From assembly GCA_033030425.1 (NCBI GenBank), contig JAUFSD010000006.1, positions 744,001-808,000 of the forward strand: a stretch of 64,000 nt of DNA. Reading direction: 5' to 3'. The notes below the pieces were generated by a model, which was given only the letters and a program-made list of their open reading frames with translations, was not told the origin of the DNA and made no database searches. Shown here piece after piece: positions 35,299 through 50,123 of the stretch. The stretch's first letter is position 1; each line of letters starts with the position of its first letter. Both the position numbers and the translations under genes were made by a program. The stretch comes from Verpa conica (taxonomy: Eukaryota; Ascomycota; Pezizomycetes; Pezizales; Morchellaceae).

Positions 35299-36125
35299 TT
35301 GGAGGATTCTCTTTGGCTATGTCCTTCTAACAAGTATTTTTTAGTCTCCGAATAGAATCTCGCAAACCCCCATATAAATTTAGTCGGGAGTGCCCTTCTG
35401 CGCCTGAAGACAAGGTGAGCTCAAACATTAGTAAGAAGGAGATTCTGGTCTATATACATTCTGAGAAATTAATGGCTAGCATGGTTAGGAGCCAAAACTT
35501 TACCACATATCATCCCAGTAGCGCCCGTACAATTATAACATGTGCGCTTCTGATGAGATTTTGATATTCTACTTCACAAAATTCACGAGATTGGGGCGTC
35601 AAGAGTGATTGTGTAGGGGTTTAAGGGGTAGTTCTAGGGTCGATGGCTAAAGAAACGCTATACAGGCGTAAATATATTGGGTACAGGCGAAGCAGTACGT
35701 TAGACCGGGCTCATGAAGTACAGGGGAAACAGAGCGCAAATCCGGGGCCCTAAGCTACCGTGTAAAGAGACCTAGAACCCCCTACATTCATGTGGTCCCC
35801 ATTCAGGGGTTGTGTGAATTATGAATACACGCTTATAGTTTAACGATCTTCAGCACCTGATCGAAATGCATTAATGAGGCACTAGATCTATTTATAATTT
35901 CTTACAAGTCCACCTTAATCATACCTTTTATATTCTAGGCATCATGTGACACAATCTTATCCACCGAGACCAACATAGGCAACAAATAAATGTACGTAGT
36001 TATTATAACATCAATATGAGTATAAACGACCTTTTAGGCATACATTACACATAGTTGAGTGGGTCTAAAACCTCAGCTACACCATTTAGTCATACAATAT
36101 CACTCGGATTATAAGGAAGTAGAAC
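35299..36125. other. Intergenic, no gene seen
   Basis: AT-rich, with stop codons in all frames and no RNA gene recognised. Confidence 0.4.
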
Positions 36126-36420
36126 TGTTGTAGATGCTTCCTAATAAGGATATCCGATGCTCTGTTTCATCTATGAGTCACGTGTATCTCTATTTGATAT
36201 GTTTGAGGATCTAGGGCAGGCAGCCCATATAAGGGTTTAGGGTTTCTCTCTGCTGGAGGATATATCGTCATATCTCCATCTCTTTTAGACAATCAATTCA
36301 GCAGTTAAAACCACAAGAACCAAATGATTTTTCTTATACAAACCCTCAATACCTTAAAATTTCTATTTCAAAGCTTTAATAGTAGGTTTATTATGGTAAA
36401 TTTTAATAGTCGATCCTATA
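36126..36420 (+). repeat. Decayed repeat, copy 2 (possible LTR relic)
   Basis: Similar to 34864-35150 at its start (TGTTG), in a TTTAGGGTTTCT block, and at its end (CAATACCT followed by an AAGCTTTAATAGTAGGTTTATT zone). It is more AT-rich than copy 1, as expected after C to T decay. Identity is loose and alignment would be needed. Confidence 0.35.
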
Positions 36421-39400
36421 AAAAATTCACCTACTACGAGTGATAATATATGATCATGACCTAAAACCTATCTTAGGAGAAATGACAAGGCATTCTTATT
36501 TCACTCTAAGATTCACCCTCTACTAGTCAGAATATGAGGTATGCTCGATTCCGCAATAGGAAGCATTATCTATTATAGCTAATTCCCGCTATCGTTGACA
36601 TTAGGGTTGAACAGATAGCAAAGCTTAGTAATATTATAGTAGGACCCCTTCATATAGACAAGAATAATAGAGGCTTGTTTTCAATATATTTTTGGCGGGC
36701 GCAGGCCCCGCCTCTTCGAACAGACTTGATTTCCTCACTAGTAGGGAAACTATCATAGCTAGGCCTAGACAGTAACCTAATTAACCAGATTCATTGAGGA
36801 TGATAGTTTATCGAATCAATAGAGGCTATAATAAAACGGAGTCTTGGCCGCTGGTACGTACTATTGTAGTAATTTTATAAATAGTACCGACCTCGAAGTC
36901 CTCTTTATCAACAGGTTTGAAACAAAATTACCACAAGCTAGACCTACAACTGTTATAGCTAGAGTAACCATCATATAATTTCTTCTGGAAGTCTATAATA
37001 TGTGTTATACAAGACAAACTAAATTAAAAGGCAATATATCGAGCTGAAGCTATAGAGCAGAATCAAAGAGGCATTATATCCAAGATAGACGGACTAAAAT
37101 AGTACGATTTTACTACTAGCTGCATATCTAGCGCGCATAGCGATAATAGACTTAAATTTAGATCTAGATGCAATGTTTTTGACATAGAAGTAAACTTGGG
37201 ATTATATGTGATATATGTCTTCCTGGGTTTAGATGATTTGTGGAAAGCTGTACCGGTTCAATGAAACATGGGTGATCACTCGGAATTTGTGTGCTGCCCA
37301 ATTTGTTTTCTTTTATTGTTTGATCCATTGGGTACATTTACCCCCTAGTCTGGCCATAGCAGCGTTGTACTAAAAAAGAGCTTGTGACTCCACATTCTGG
37401 TTCCACGCTGAAACAATACGTACTGAAACAAACTCTAATAAACATCCCGGTGGCTCACATCGCGCAATCTAAGTCTTTCCGGAAAATATATGGCCAAGCC
37501 CACTGAAGAGGTACTCTAACTTCGGTAGGGCCTCACTTTTTAAATAGGACTCTGCCATGCCTCAGATCAATTAAAACTCTCACACTTAGCTGTGGTCATG
37601 GGCTTGATTGATGTGCGTTCGATTTGCACTTCGATTCATGTTAGCTAGTGAGATCCTTCCTCTTAATAAATATAGATATCAAGAAAAGGGGGGACGGGGG
37701 ACTCAGTTAACTTGCTAATTTTCCATTCCTGAGAACAGCTGTGCTTTTAAAAAAAACTAGGAAAACGCAAGTCCTAGCATAGATCATCCAGAACCCTTTA
37801 TTCCCAGGAAATCTACTCTGATAAGAGTAAGACCCTACCATCCAAATCACTTGATTAAAGTAGTTTACGAGCCCCTCTATAATCGGGGCCACTCAAAAAT
37901 AGCGCAAAATATGTATCCATATATAGATACCAACTATGGACGGCCTGGACCCGGCCTTCAGGGGGTTTCAAATTGTTTAACATTGATCTGCTGGCCTAGG
38001 GGATTGATATTCCACTCCATTGACCATGCTTGGTCCAGCCTGGATAGTCTTAGGCATCTCCGCGGGTTACCTCGTTGAGTTGTTTAGTACAATATGCGAG
38101 GTATTGAGTTCTGGGTATGATTTATGACCTGGGGAAGCTGATTTAGGGTAGCGTTAAGATCCTAAAATCCAAGGGGTCTTTCAGAATCTTGCAACAGAAA
38201 GCTTAATGTTGGGAGGAATACACGGGATTTACCACTTACATATAGAAGGGACATTAGCTAGTATTTCACCTTTTTCTTATGCGTATGTTAGTAGACGAAG
38301 GTACATATTACCCCCGGTACTAGTACCTCCTTGTAAGTAATGAAGTCGATCTTTGGTACATAAGCGTAATTATAAACTACTGGACCCCAGGGGTAGTGGA
38401 ACCCGGAGTAACTGCGTTGTACAAAATCGCATCATCTTTTCCATGTAGTGGCCGGTGCTGGGTGCTTCCCGTCTTTTCTTCCGCAAGCTGGAACACAATT
38501 AACAATTGAGGTTCGATTAACCTCGGTACCAGTTCCTTAATCGATAGACTCTCTCGAGCACAGACAACAGACACGTCTCGATATCCTTGCTATCCCTTAC
38601 AAAATTCTCCTAACCCTGGGTAGCGCGGCGCGACGTGATATCGCGTTCTGGTTGCATCAGAGGGACGAGCTGAGACATCTCAACAAGTAGCCTTAAATCT
38701 TGACGGCGACGTGTAGGATAAACTATTTAGAGAATATTGGAGCCTGAAGCGAGTCTGATCTGTGCTGTTAGAGTTACTAGCTGTGCGCCTGATCTGCCTC
38801 CGCTAGATGTTGTTGCAGAGCCTCTGATCATGGACTCATAGGGCTAGTTTAAGTATATAGTCCATGTAGTTGTTTACTTTCTTGAAATCCCGTATTTTCG
38901 TTGTTGTTCCGCGGTGTTGAATGTCAACAATCGCGAAGTCAACACGGCGCACCCGCAGATAAGACAATATAAGCAAGACACTATGCTTGTAGGTGAAGTG
39001 ATTCGCGTCAATTATAGGGAACCTAACAGAGATGTTGATGAAAGAACACATATTTATTGCCGACTAGCTGATAAGGGATCCGAGTAAATCGGATATGGTT
39101 CCATCTATAAACATAAACTACGAATAAAATATTATAAAAATTCCCTAGAGACGAGGGAATGAAGCTTTTGCTTGTGTTAATAGACAAGTCGCAAGCAGGG
39201 CTTTCCGCGCGATAGATAGCATGTTTGTTATTGACGCTCATCGGACTGTAAACCGCTGCGAGGTACGCACCAGAGACAAAATACCCCCACTGGCTCCTTC
39301 AGCAGTTTATAATTACTTGAACAGTCAATAATTAGGACTGCGGCGGAATGCGTGAGTTGTCGAGTATCTCGCCACAACTGCAAGCCCCATTTATTTCGTT

Positions 39401-41040
39401 TTTGCACTTGATTCCTAAATAGACATCCAACATGACGGCAAATCCCCGGTTTAACCGAAGAGCGATGTGCTGAAAAGAAACCGATTCGTTCGGATGTGAT
39501 CAAACTCTAAGCACAGAGTCGAAATTGTTGCTTTTGGGCGGAAGGAACATGCTCTTTACTGATAAGGGTTTCAACCCGCCTCACCCAGCCACACTGGCGG
39601 ATTAATTGGCCAAGCTAACTTGACACCTTCTGTTGAGTTCTCCATATGGCCCGCGGGGCTAACCAACAAAAATTGCACTTCCATGCTGTGACATGCTGAG
39701 GTGCAGCCAGATATTCAGGAACACGTTGTTAAGCATTTAAATAGCATAGAGGTCTGCATTAGTGAAACAATAATTTGAAGATCTAAGACGGGTACCTATC
39801 AGGGGAGTACTTTTTTTTTACTCCACCTCATCGGCTTCTCGGACCCACAGTACAAAATAGGTACCAGCCACAATAATTAAGAGTTAAACACTAGATTGAA
39901 CTGATGGCAATGTGAACAGTGGCCTACTGGATCTTGTTTACAAGCCGGAACATCCCTTTTCCCCGCAGCTTTGTTTCAATGGGCCAAGATTCAGGCGTAC
40001 GAGACCACATCAGGACTACCAGCAGAGTCATGTTTTTGATAGCGGTGCGATATTAAGATTCTGCTATCGGTTTTCTATGTAAATCTAAATGTATATTTAA
40101 CATGTCGTAATCAAAAGTATAGTTGTAGTATATGTACTTGGAGAGTACCACACAAGGTGTTTTGTAGGTACTGAGTACGTGCGGGGTGGATCCGATACAA
40201 CTGCATGTGGATAGGGATAGAACACTACATGTACTTCCTAGATTAATATTCGGGAAAAAACATCGGATCAAATCAGAATTTTAGAGGTACATACATGTAT
40301 GTATCACGTTCAGCTCCCTCCTTTGGCAAGAAAAGAAAACAACTTGCCTGTTGTTCAGCTAGGAAGTCTTCGTCATACCTCCCTCGATTTGGCATGGGTT
40401 GGTACCCACGCCACTGTTTAAGATTATAATGCTAGGCGCTCTCAGGGCGGAAGAGCCTCAATTACCCTGCCTAAGATCATCATTGCCCAAAACATAGTAG
40501 CCTTCGCGTATCTATGGCCGTCAACAAGGACGGGATGCTGTATGGCTACTCGCCCATTGCATGGGTTTGGGTTCAGGTCCGCAACGGGACGATACTCCTG
40601 AATGACGGGATGAGTTGGCAGCAGTACCCCGGCCGTCTTAGCCTCTGCCTGGCAGAGCATACTCTAATTGTTTCCTTTCGGGCGTAAGTTCAACCTCCCA
40701 CGTTCTCCACTTGGTGACGATTGGATCTCCCCAACCACTCATGCCCGAGTCCGGAATACATTCCCAGAGTACTCTTTGCTCCGATGCGATGCAGATCCAC
40801 AACATCATGGGTAATAGTGAAGAACTTGTCTTGAACCCAGGAACGCACTGCGAGGATAGAATGAACCTAGTGATAGAATGTGTAGAAAGAGACCCTTCCC
40901 CCCACTCACTGGAATTTATAAAAGGACGCAAGGAGGCTGCCTTTTATTATCATCCACAGACTAGAGTTCCACTCAATTCCTACGTCTTCACTCAAAAGTC
41001 GGAATTTCTTTGATTACCTTAACGCATCCGGTTTCTCATA
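36421..41040. other. 4.6 kb gene desert
   Basis: From 36.4 to 37.5 kb the sequence is AT-rich with stops in all frames; it could be the remains of the element whose ends are the repeats above. From 38 to 41 kb composition is more balanced, yet open frames stay below about 100 codons, overlap on both strands and show no motif. The last few hundred bases are presumably the promoter of the GH5 gene. A GGTACCTAT/ATAGGTACC inverted pair lies at about 39792-39865. Confidence 0.35.
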
Positions 41041-42705
<1,665 letters not shown>

Positions 42706-43821
42706 GAATAGATTCAACGGAAGTTCATGCCATTTAGCCTTCGATTATTTGCACAAGATTTATGACGGTTCCTTAATGGGTTTTCGATTGGATTAATTTT
42801 GGGTTGGAGTTTTTCTTAATGTTTTTCTTGCATGATTACACGAGTCTTTCATTCCTTTACGAAACAAAAAATCATGTTTTTTAGCTATAATTTACGCAAT
42901 AAAATGATATTGATGAATTTTAAAAGGATCTGGTGCCACAAGTATATAATCGGATAAATATTATGCATACTCGTTCTAGTGTCAAACCGCAAGAATTTAA
43001 TCCGGATGGAGTTTAATGTACCCCGCATGAATACATGTAATGACCATCTATTATGTGTGATAACAGTTTTAAGAAGTCATGTATAATACACCACTTTAGC
43101 TTGTCCTTTTTGACTCAATAAAGCTTGACCTTGTTCACTATTCAAGGTAGCTAGTGTTAGGCACCACTAAGTAGCTACATAGCCCACTAACGTATAACAA
43201 GATTTGAACTTGTTGATCAACTGTCATCTGTCCAACTTAAAATAACAGATTTGTGGGTGATCACTGTTGGTTTATTATTGCTGGGAATAATGTGGGGGGG
43301 AGGGTATTTTTCTCTTGGTACTGCGGGGGATGGCTGCCGCGGCTGAGTACCCACGTGCATGGATTCCCGGGATAAAATTAAGATCTGCAGTTTATCAAAT
43401 CCTTCACCGAGGACGGTTAACATAAGGGGTGAGCCTAAGCGCAGCACAGGAAGCTCGAAAAGGCCCTACAAGGAGGAGCCTGCAGTGCTAGCTTGCCCAA
43501 ACAACCTGGCCTGGTGCCGAGTGACGCTGCATGATGGGCGAGGATGTTAGTGAGTGCCAAGTCCCCGTGGTGCACTTCTATGTTTTGTTGACTTGTTAGC
43601 AAATCAGAAACTACAATCTGTAAAGGGACTAGTTGCACACATCTCGTGATATTTGCCTGTGGCACCTTGGCAGAAACTCCGCATATCCGTGGATGTAACG
43701 TCATTCGTGGGGTCGGGTCCCTTACGCAACTTCTCAGCAAGCTCAAGCATCGGACTTTCTCTACTCTCTTACTCAATTCGTGGCATCTACCCCCCCAGGT
43801 AGAACAATTCGATTAACAAAG
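42706..43821. other. Intergenic, GH5 3' region and ALDH promoter
   Basis: The left half is T-rich, matching a 3' UTR. The right half is more balanced, with a 113-codon antisense frame that I do not consider a gene. Confidence 0.4.
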
Positions 43822-45631
43822 ATGCAGCGGGCCTTTTGTGCAGTTAAAGCAAGAGGGCTGGGAACGTTTAAATCAGGGTCATCGTATACTACCAAGCTCC
43901 ACCGGATCGGAGTAGTCGGTACCTCTTTCGCGACGCGGCCGTTTTCGAACCAGAGCTATACAACCCCGTTTCTAATCAATAATAAGGAGATAGTCTCAGA
44001 AAAAAAGTTCGATGTCCGCGCCCCATCTAGTTCTAAATTGCTCTGGAGTGCCTCTGCAGCTACGATATCAGACGTAGAAAAGGTCACACAAGCCGCTGCA
44101 GCAGCGTTCCCTTCTTGGTCGGCTACAAAATTAGTGGAACGTCGAGATCTACTATTTAAGTTTGTAGATATCCTTAAAAAGCGGGGAAGCGACTTGACGC
44201 AATGTATGTGCTTGGAAACAGCTGCGCAAGCCCCGTGGGCTGAATTTAATATTCATACAAGCATTGGATTTGTTAAAGAGACTGCTGGGAGGTTGACTAG
44301 TATTACAGGAATTATACCTGAAAGTGCTGAGGAAGGTAAAACTCCAGAGTTTCTTCTTAAGGAGCCTCTTACTGAGACCACTTAAGGGCGGACTGCACTT
44401 GTATATAAGGAACCCTATGGCGTGGTTCTTGCAATTGCACCCTGGTAATACACGCCCTATAAAATATAAGCCCAATTTACTGGAAATCCAGCTAGGTGCA
44501 AGTCTAACAAGAAATTAGGAATGCCCCCATAATACTCGCAATGAGGGCAATACTTTTTCCTCTAGCTGTTGGGAACACTGTCATTTTAAAGTCTTCTGAA
44601 TTATCCCCACGAACTCATTATCTACTGGCTTCAATGTTTATCGAAGCTGGACTCCCGCCTGGAGTTTTGAATGTTATCGGCCACACTCGTGAGGATGGCT
44701 CAGAGATCACGAATGCCCTGATTTCTCGGCCCGAGGTGAGGAAAGTCAATTTTACAGGGAGTACTATGATAGGAAGGAAAATTGCAGAAAAAGCAGGCCA
44801 CCACCTTAAACCAGTTCTCCTAGAGTTGGGAGGAAAGGCTCCATTTATTGTTTTTGAAGATGCGGATATTGAAAAGGCGGCTGAAGCAGCTGCTTTTGCA
44901 GGTTTTCTACACGTAAGTACTGTGTCATACAATTTCTATATATATAATTTATCTATGGCGATTGAGAACTGGGGTACTAAAGCCGTGTTCACTGTAGTCC
45001 GGCCAAATCTGTATGGGTACTGAAAACGTAATTGTTCATTCCTCTATGATCGATCGTTTCGCCAAGGCATTAGCAGCAGCTGCTCGAAAATCCCCAGGAA
45101 ACCAACCATTCGTGCTCTCCGAAGGCCGTAAGAAGGTCCACGACCTCGTCAGCTCCGCTGTAAAACAGGGGGCCAAAATTGTGGATAGCGAAAACCATAG
45201 CGCAAGCTTAGATGCGAATCCTAGAGCTTATCCAAATACAGTAGTCCGTGATGTCACTGAGAGGATGGATCTCTATCATACGGAATCATTTGGGCCTGTA
45301 GTTAGTATTATTAGCTTTGAGACGGAAGAAGAGGCGATACGAATTGCAAACGGTACTGGATATGGGCTTCATTCGGCTGTTTGGACTCGGGATATTGGAA
45401 GAGCATTGAGGATTGCGAAGAGAATTGAAGCCGGGTAAGTCAAGTAATTCGTATACCTTTTCTAGGATCTTTGCTAACCTGAATAGTGCTGTTCATATCA
45501 ATGGTGTGACAGTCCATGATGAACCACATCTACCGCATGGTGGGAGGAAGGAAAGCGGTTTTGGAAGATTTGGGGGTAGCTGGGGGTTGGATGAGTTTAT
45601 GACAACGAAGACGGTAACTTTTAAGACTTGA
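43822..45631 (+). CDS. NAD(P)-dependent aldehyde dehydrogenase (vanillin/aromatic-aldehyde type)
   Basis: Exons 43822-44335, 44387-44444, 44519-44912, 44998-45434 and 45487-45631 give 515 residues, a normal length for the superfamily. It oxidises an aldehyde to a carboxylic acid. Visible landmarks are the APWNAP oxyanion-hole Asn region (LAIAPW/NAPIILAMRA), the NAD-binding segment FTGSTMIGRKIAEKAGHHLKPVLLELGGKAP with the general-base Glu (about residue 293), the catalytic Cys in SGQICMGTE (residue 327), and ESFGPVVSI. The C-terminus reads PHGGRKESGFGRFGG. The first 40 residues are basic and Ser/Arg-rich and could be a mitochondrial presequence. Intron 1 is 51 nt and contains an in-frame TAA (44383-44385); splicing it out gives EEGRTALVYKEP, as in relatives. 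Substrate class is a guess from resemblance. Confidence 0.88.
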
Positions 45632-46622
45632 AGAGGACATATAAGGAGTTTGAGTAGAAATAGCACTTATCTTGAATAAAGGCATAAATATAAAGATACC
45701 TCAAAAGTCAATGAGGATTCTAACTCTATCGCTCACATGATTTTTATGTGCTTATTCACAGGCCACGTTACAGAATTTCCTCTAGTTTGGGTTCTGCTAG
45801 CTATAGTGCCTGTGTTTCTAGCTTAGGAGTTATAGAAAAGTTATTGTATCTATCAAGTACTTATCAGTTGACTGGGGTTGCCCGTGTTTCCCCAGTTCCC
45901 CGGAGCTCTTTTTTTCTTGTGGAGAAGTTTGGATTAGTGTTGCCCCACAGAGCAAGATGCCTATCTTTTTTGCCGAATGAAGACGACGAGTTTCGGACAA
46001 ACCAGTGTTTGTCAAGTTTAAACAGGCACATTTCGCTATAGCGGTTTGTTTCCGTGCTGGACCCATAGCGGTCGCGGTAAGCCTCGTGGCAAACTTATTT
46101 GCCGTCCTACCCGGTTCCCCCTTAACAAAAACTCCGAAAATAGTGGTACGCAGCTTTTCTATCATTTCTAGAAAAGAACCATTGTCGGGAGCGCTGTTTG
46201 AAACGGTACCTTCCTTCTTGCTTCTAAGCGGTAGTCAGGATTCCACTTCGCTCATTGGCCTGGATATACACTATGACGTAAATTTAATTAACACTTCGGG
46301 ATTCGGCCCATGGCAAACGGGTGAGTGGAGTAAGTTAAATTATTGCTTCGGGCATTAGTGTTACTTATCTGTTCTCAAAAAAAGCCGCCTCTAGAGATAG
46401 TTCGTGGTGTTTCGGTCAGGACCGATATCATGTGCTTACCTCGCTCCATGTAGAGGTAGTTATCTATACTCTAGCTGTAAAACCGAGGGCCCCCGGTAAT
46501 GGCACTAAATTTTATGATATATGTCGGGACACCCCGCAAAATATCCTGAGACCTGAGTTTCTCTTGAGAACTGATATTCTAGATTTGAGTGTGGGTGTCA
46601 ATAGACGGTAGTGTTAGACAAA
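45632..46622. other. Intergenic, no gene seen
   Basis: Overlapping frames of about 100-117 codons on both strands between 45748 and 46358 show no domain. The region probably contains the promoter of the PTR2 gene. Confidence 0.4.
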
Positions 46623-49086
46623 ATGGAACATGAAAGTCAAGCAGCCGAGTAAGAAGCCCATCAATGGTAAAGAATAGACAAAGATTAATTAACTAATATC
46701 TTCAAGACTGCACGCCTCGGTGGTACTCCCCAAAACTCACAGGCTAGAAGACCTCAGTGGGGGCCAGCTACCGAAAGCCCCACCAGCATATCAGTCGGTT
46801 TCTCATGAAAGCACAGTTGTCACTCATACCCAAGATGGCGAAGAGCCAACGGATCATGAGAAGGAGACTTTGCGAAGAGTTTCCGACAAGCTCCCCATTT
46901 CTGCATGGTTTGTTGCGGTCGTTGAGCTTGCAGAGAGGTTCAGTTACTATGGATTATCTGGGCCATTCCGTACGTGGATTTTCTACACCATGACTATTTA
47001 ATAGAATGCTTACAGAGAACTTTATTGGTATAGAGAACTACATGCAAAACGCTCGTGATGACAAGTTAAGACGTGGTGCCATTGGTCTTGGTCAAAAAGG
47101 AGCTACTGGACTCTCCTACTTTTTTCAATTTTGTATTCCTTCCCGTTTCAATTGGTTTGAGTGTAATACTTACTCAAAATACTAGGGTGCTACGTTACTC
47201 CTATTTTTGGTGCTATTATCGCAGATCAATATTTGGGGAAATACAACACAATTTTGATGTTTGCCTGCGTCTATATCTTTGGCCTATTGATCCTCTTTGT
47301 TACTTCCCTACCAGTTGCTATCGAGAATGGTGCTGCTCTTGGTGGTCTTGTTGCGGCTATGATAGTTATTGGCTTGGGAACTGGTGGGATTAAGAGCAAC
47401 GTTTCTCCTCTTATCGCGGAGCAGTACCGGGAGACGAAGATGAAGGTAAAGACTTTGAAAAGTGGAGAAAGAGTGATTGTCGACCCTGCAGTTACTATTC
47501 AATCAATGTAAGTTCATTCTACGCCAACCAAACTCTTAACTTTAGTCTTTACTAAAATCAAGTCTAGCTACATGATTTTCTATATGTGTATCAATGTTGG
47601 CTCCCTATCCTCAATAGCAACTACCGAGCTCGAGCTCCACGTCGACTTTTGGGCAGGTATGGATGAATCTTTTTAGTAAAAGGCTGTATTCTATCTCGTA
47701 AATAATACTAATAGTGCCCTCTATATAGCTTATCTACTTCCGTTCCTTGTTTTCTTTGTCGGTGTAGGTGCACTTCTGATTGGGCGGAAATACTACATCG
47801 TCCGTCCACCAAAGGGGTCTGTTATTACAGATGCCTTTAAAGCAATGTGGATCGGTATTAGATACGGTAAAGGAAACATGGATGCAGCAAAATCTGTATA
47901 TCGTGAAGAATTTGGGGTCGCGCAGGTCTTGCCGTGGAATGATCTTTTTGTGGACGAACTTAAAAGAGCTTTAGTGGCTTGTAGGGTTTTGTAAGTTTCT
48001 TTGATTCTATGCGAGTGATTTCTGGTGCTGATTAAATATTTTCGATGATATAGTATCTTCTTCCCGGTATGAAACATCAAGGCCTCACTATCAAGTGTAC
48101 TAGTTGGGAGTTACTAACGTATGATTTGGAATCTTAGATTTACTGGATTGTATATGGGCAGATGACTACCAACCTTATTTCGTAAGCTGCCACTTTCTTG
48201 GGGTCTGTCCTTTAATTCTGATAAATCTATGTAGACAAGCTGGTACTATGGAAACTCACGGTATTCCTAACGACATCATGCAAAAGTACCACCCTATTCT
48301 AAATTCCAAAGATAAATTGATAAAAATCTAACCTATTTCTCATAGTATCGATCCTATCACTATCATCATCTTCGTCCCAATCTGCGACCAAATTTTGTAC
48401 CCTCTCCTCCGGAAATTTAAGATACAGTTCAAGCCGATCACTAGGATTGCTGTTGGATTCTTTCTCGCTGCACTAGCTATGGCCTATACTGCTATTGTGC
48501 AGCATGGTAAGCAATCACCCCCAGATTTTTTTACCGAAGAGGGAGGTTACTAATCATTCCCACCGGGCACAGTTATCTATAACAGCCCACCATGTTACCG
48601 GTTCCCACTCGCTGATGAATGTAGCAACGGAGGTGTCCTCCCAAATAAAGTCCATGTGGCTCTTCAAACACCAGGATATCTTTTTATTGGTCTCAGCGAG
48701 ATTTTCGCTTCAATTACTGGATTGGAATATGCCTTTACCAAGGCCCCTCCTGCAATGAAATCATTCGTAAATATGCCCATATCCACCATTTATCCACAAA
48801 AAAAAGATCTGACAATCTTTAGGTCATGAGTATGTTCCTCTTAACAAGTGCTTTCGGATCGGCTATTGGAATTGCTCTATCCCCAACTGCCGAGAACCCG
48901 AAATTGATGTGGATGTACATTGGTCTTGCAATCGCGACTATTATTGCTGGGGCTGCGTTCTGGCTTCTGTTTAGTCGATATAATGATACGGAGGAGGAAA
49001 TGAATAATCTTGCCAGGAAGGATATGGAGGATGAATTGGTACCCGCTACAGATATGGAGCTTAGTGCAAGAGAGAGGAAAAATTAG
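46623..49086 (+). CDS. PTR2: PTR2-type proton-coupled peptide transporter
   Basis: Members of the POT/NPF family import di- and tripeptides with protons across the plasma membrane. Twelve exons (46623-46648, 46707-46969, 47016-47132, 47186-47507, 47568-47656, 47729-47990, 48054-48066, 48138-48181, 48235-48285, 48346-48506, 48573-48766, 48823-49086) give 601 residues. The family signature ELAERFSYYGLSGPFQN and the second one around GLGTGGIKSNVSPLIAEQY are present. So are FFPIYWIVYGQM and EIFASITGLEYAFTKAPPAMKS. About twelve hydrophobic helices can be read. Exon 7 is only 13 nt (codes IFFP with its neighbours). The first exon supplies only MEHESQAAE; the chosen ATG is the only one that splices in frame. 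Identification is firm, and the N-terminus less so. Confidence 0.92.
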
Positions 49087-50123
49087 TAGTATGGAAGTTG
49101 TAATGTGATCTCGGTGTATGATATAGGATTTTGTATAATTAGATTATAAAGCAAGCGTATGATTCCGTAGCCTGAATTTGTGATATGTTGTAGGAGAGCC
49201 CCAAAAGATAACATTAAGCCCTCTAGAGGATTGGATTGGGGTATTATTTATGGGTAGTTAATTTTCACTTACATGTCTACTACTTACGCTCGTAAAAGGG
49301 GTAATAGTCTAAGTTGATAAGGAGACTTGGCGCAAATGGCCTTACCATATTATTGTAGTATACTTTGGGTAGCTTAAGTATCAGACCATAGGGGTATCCA
49401 AAAAAGTGTTTTTCACATGGGCAAAGAGGACACTTTTATCCAACTTACAAGCAGCTTATTGAAGGCAGGTTACTAGGAGGGAGCGGGGAGAGCCCAAGGG
49501 AAGAGTTGGCTGCTGGGAGTGACCACTCTTAGCGTAGCTAGGTCTTGGTGCTAAGATATGCATCTTTTATACATTTTTTTAGGTCAGCCTCATGAATATA
49601 TAATCTCTGGTCAAGGGGCTGTCTAGTCACATATTTTACAGGAGATGCACTTGATTATCTTTTTAAATTTTTTTACTTAGCCTGAGATTTTCCTGCTCCT
49701 TTAACCATGTATTACGATTCATTCATTCATTCATTCCTACTCTTTTAAAAATGCACTACTGGAGCGCCGGGTAATATCGCATGAGATTTTTCCCGGAGCT
49801 CGGAGTTCACTGGGTTATATTTTTTCTATATCGAGTCAAAATTTATCCAGAAGTTTTATGCGGGTTATAAGTGTCCGCTGGGAACCAAAGAGAACGACCC
49901 TGACAGTAAGTAAATTACACTTATGCCCAACTGATAGTAATTATTTACTCTTCTTTCTACAAAGTTCATACCTCTATCTGACTAGTAGAAAAACATCACA
50001 AAGTACAAAAACTCTCTCTATTAGAAATGCGGCATCGGCATTGAAATGCACTTTTCTCACTCTTAAATCTATGCCCTTAAACGCCACACCTTGTATCAAA
50101 ACACTATTCAAAAAAAAAAAAAA
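49087..50123. other. Intergenic, converging 3' ends
   Basis: AT-rich; it should hold the 3' UTRs of PTR2 and NAR1. The 123-codon plus frame at 49858 runs antisense into NAR1 and is not a gene. Confidence 0.4.
49717..49736 (+). repeat. (ATTC)5 microsatellite
   Basis: Five perfect tandem copies of the tetranucleotide ATTC, in non-coding sequence. Confidence 0.9.

Noticed and set aside
35590..35800. Inverted similarity around a GTTCTAGG block
   Set aside because: Matches are patchy and the ends have no clear border, unlike the TA-flanked elements.
39792..39865. GGTACCTAT/ATAGGTACC inverted pair as a transposon
   Set aside because: The arms are only nine bases and GGTACC is itself a palindrome, so chance is likely.
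40442..40931. Minus frames upstream of the GH5 gene
   Set aside because: Short, overlapping, no motif; more likely promoter sequence.
43435..43776. Antisense frame with HHGDLALTNIL, like the Brenner motif of aminoglycoside-kinase-type proteins
   Set aside because: The surrounding sequence has no other kinase feature, and the frame lies in the ALDH promoter; probably chance.
43822..45631. Aldehyde dehydrogenase as a pseudogene because of an in-frame TAA at 44383
   Set aside because: A 51-nt intron with good borders removes the stop and restores the family sequence on both sides.
45748..46358. Frames of about 100-117 codons between ALDH and PTR2
   Set aside because: Present on both strands with no domain or good start context.
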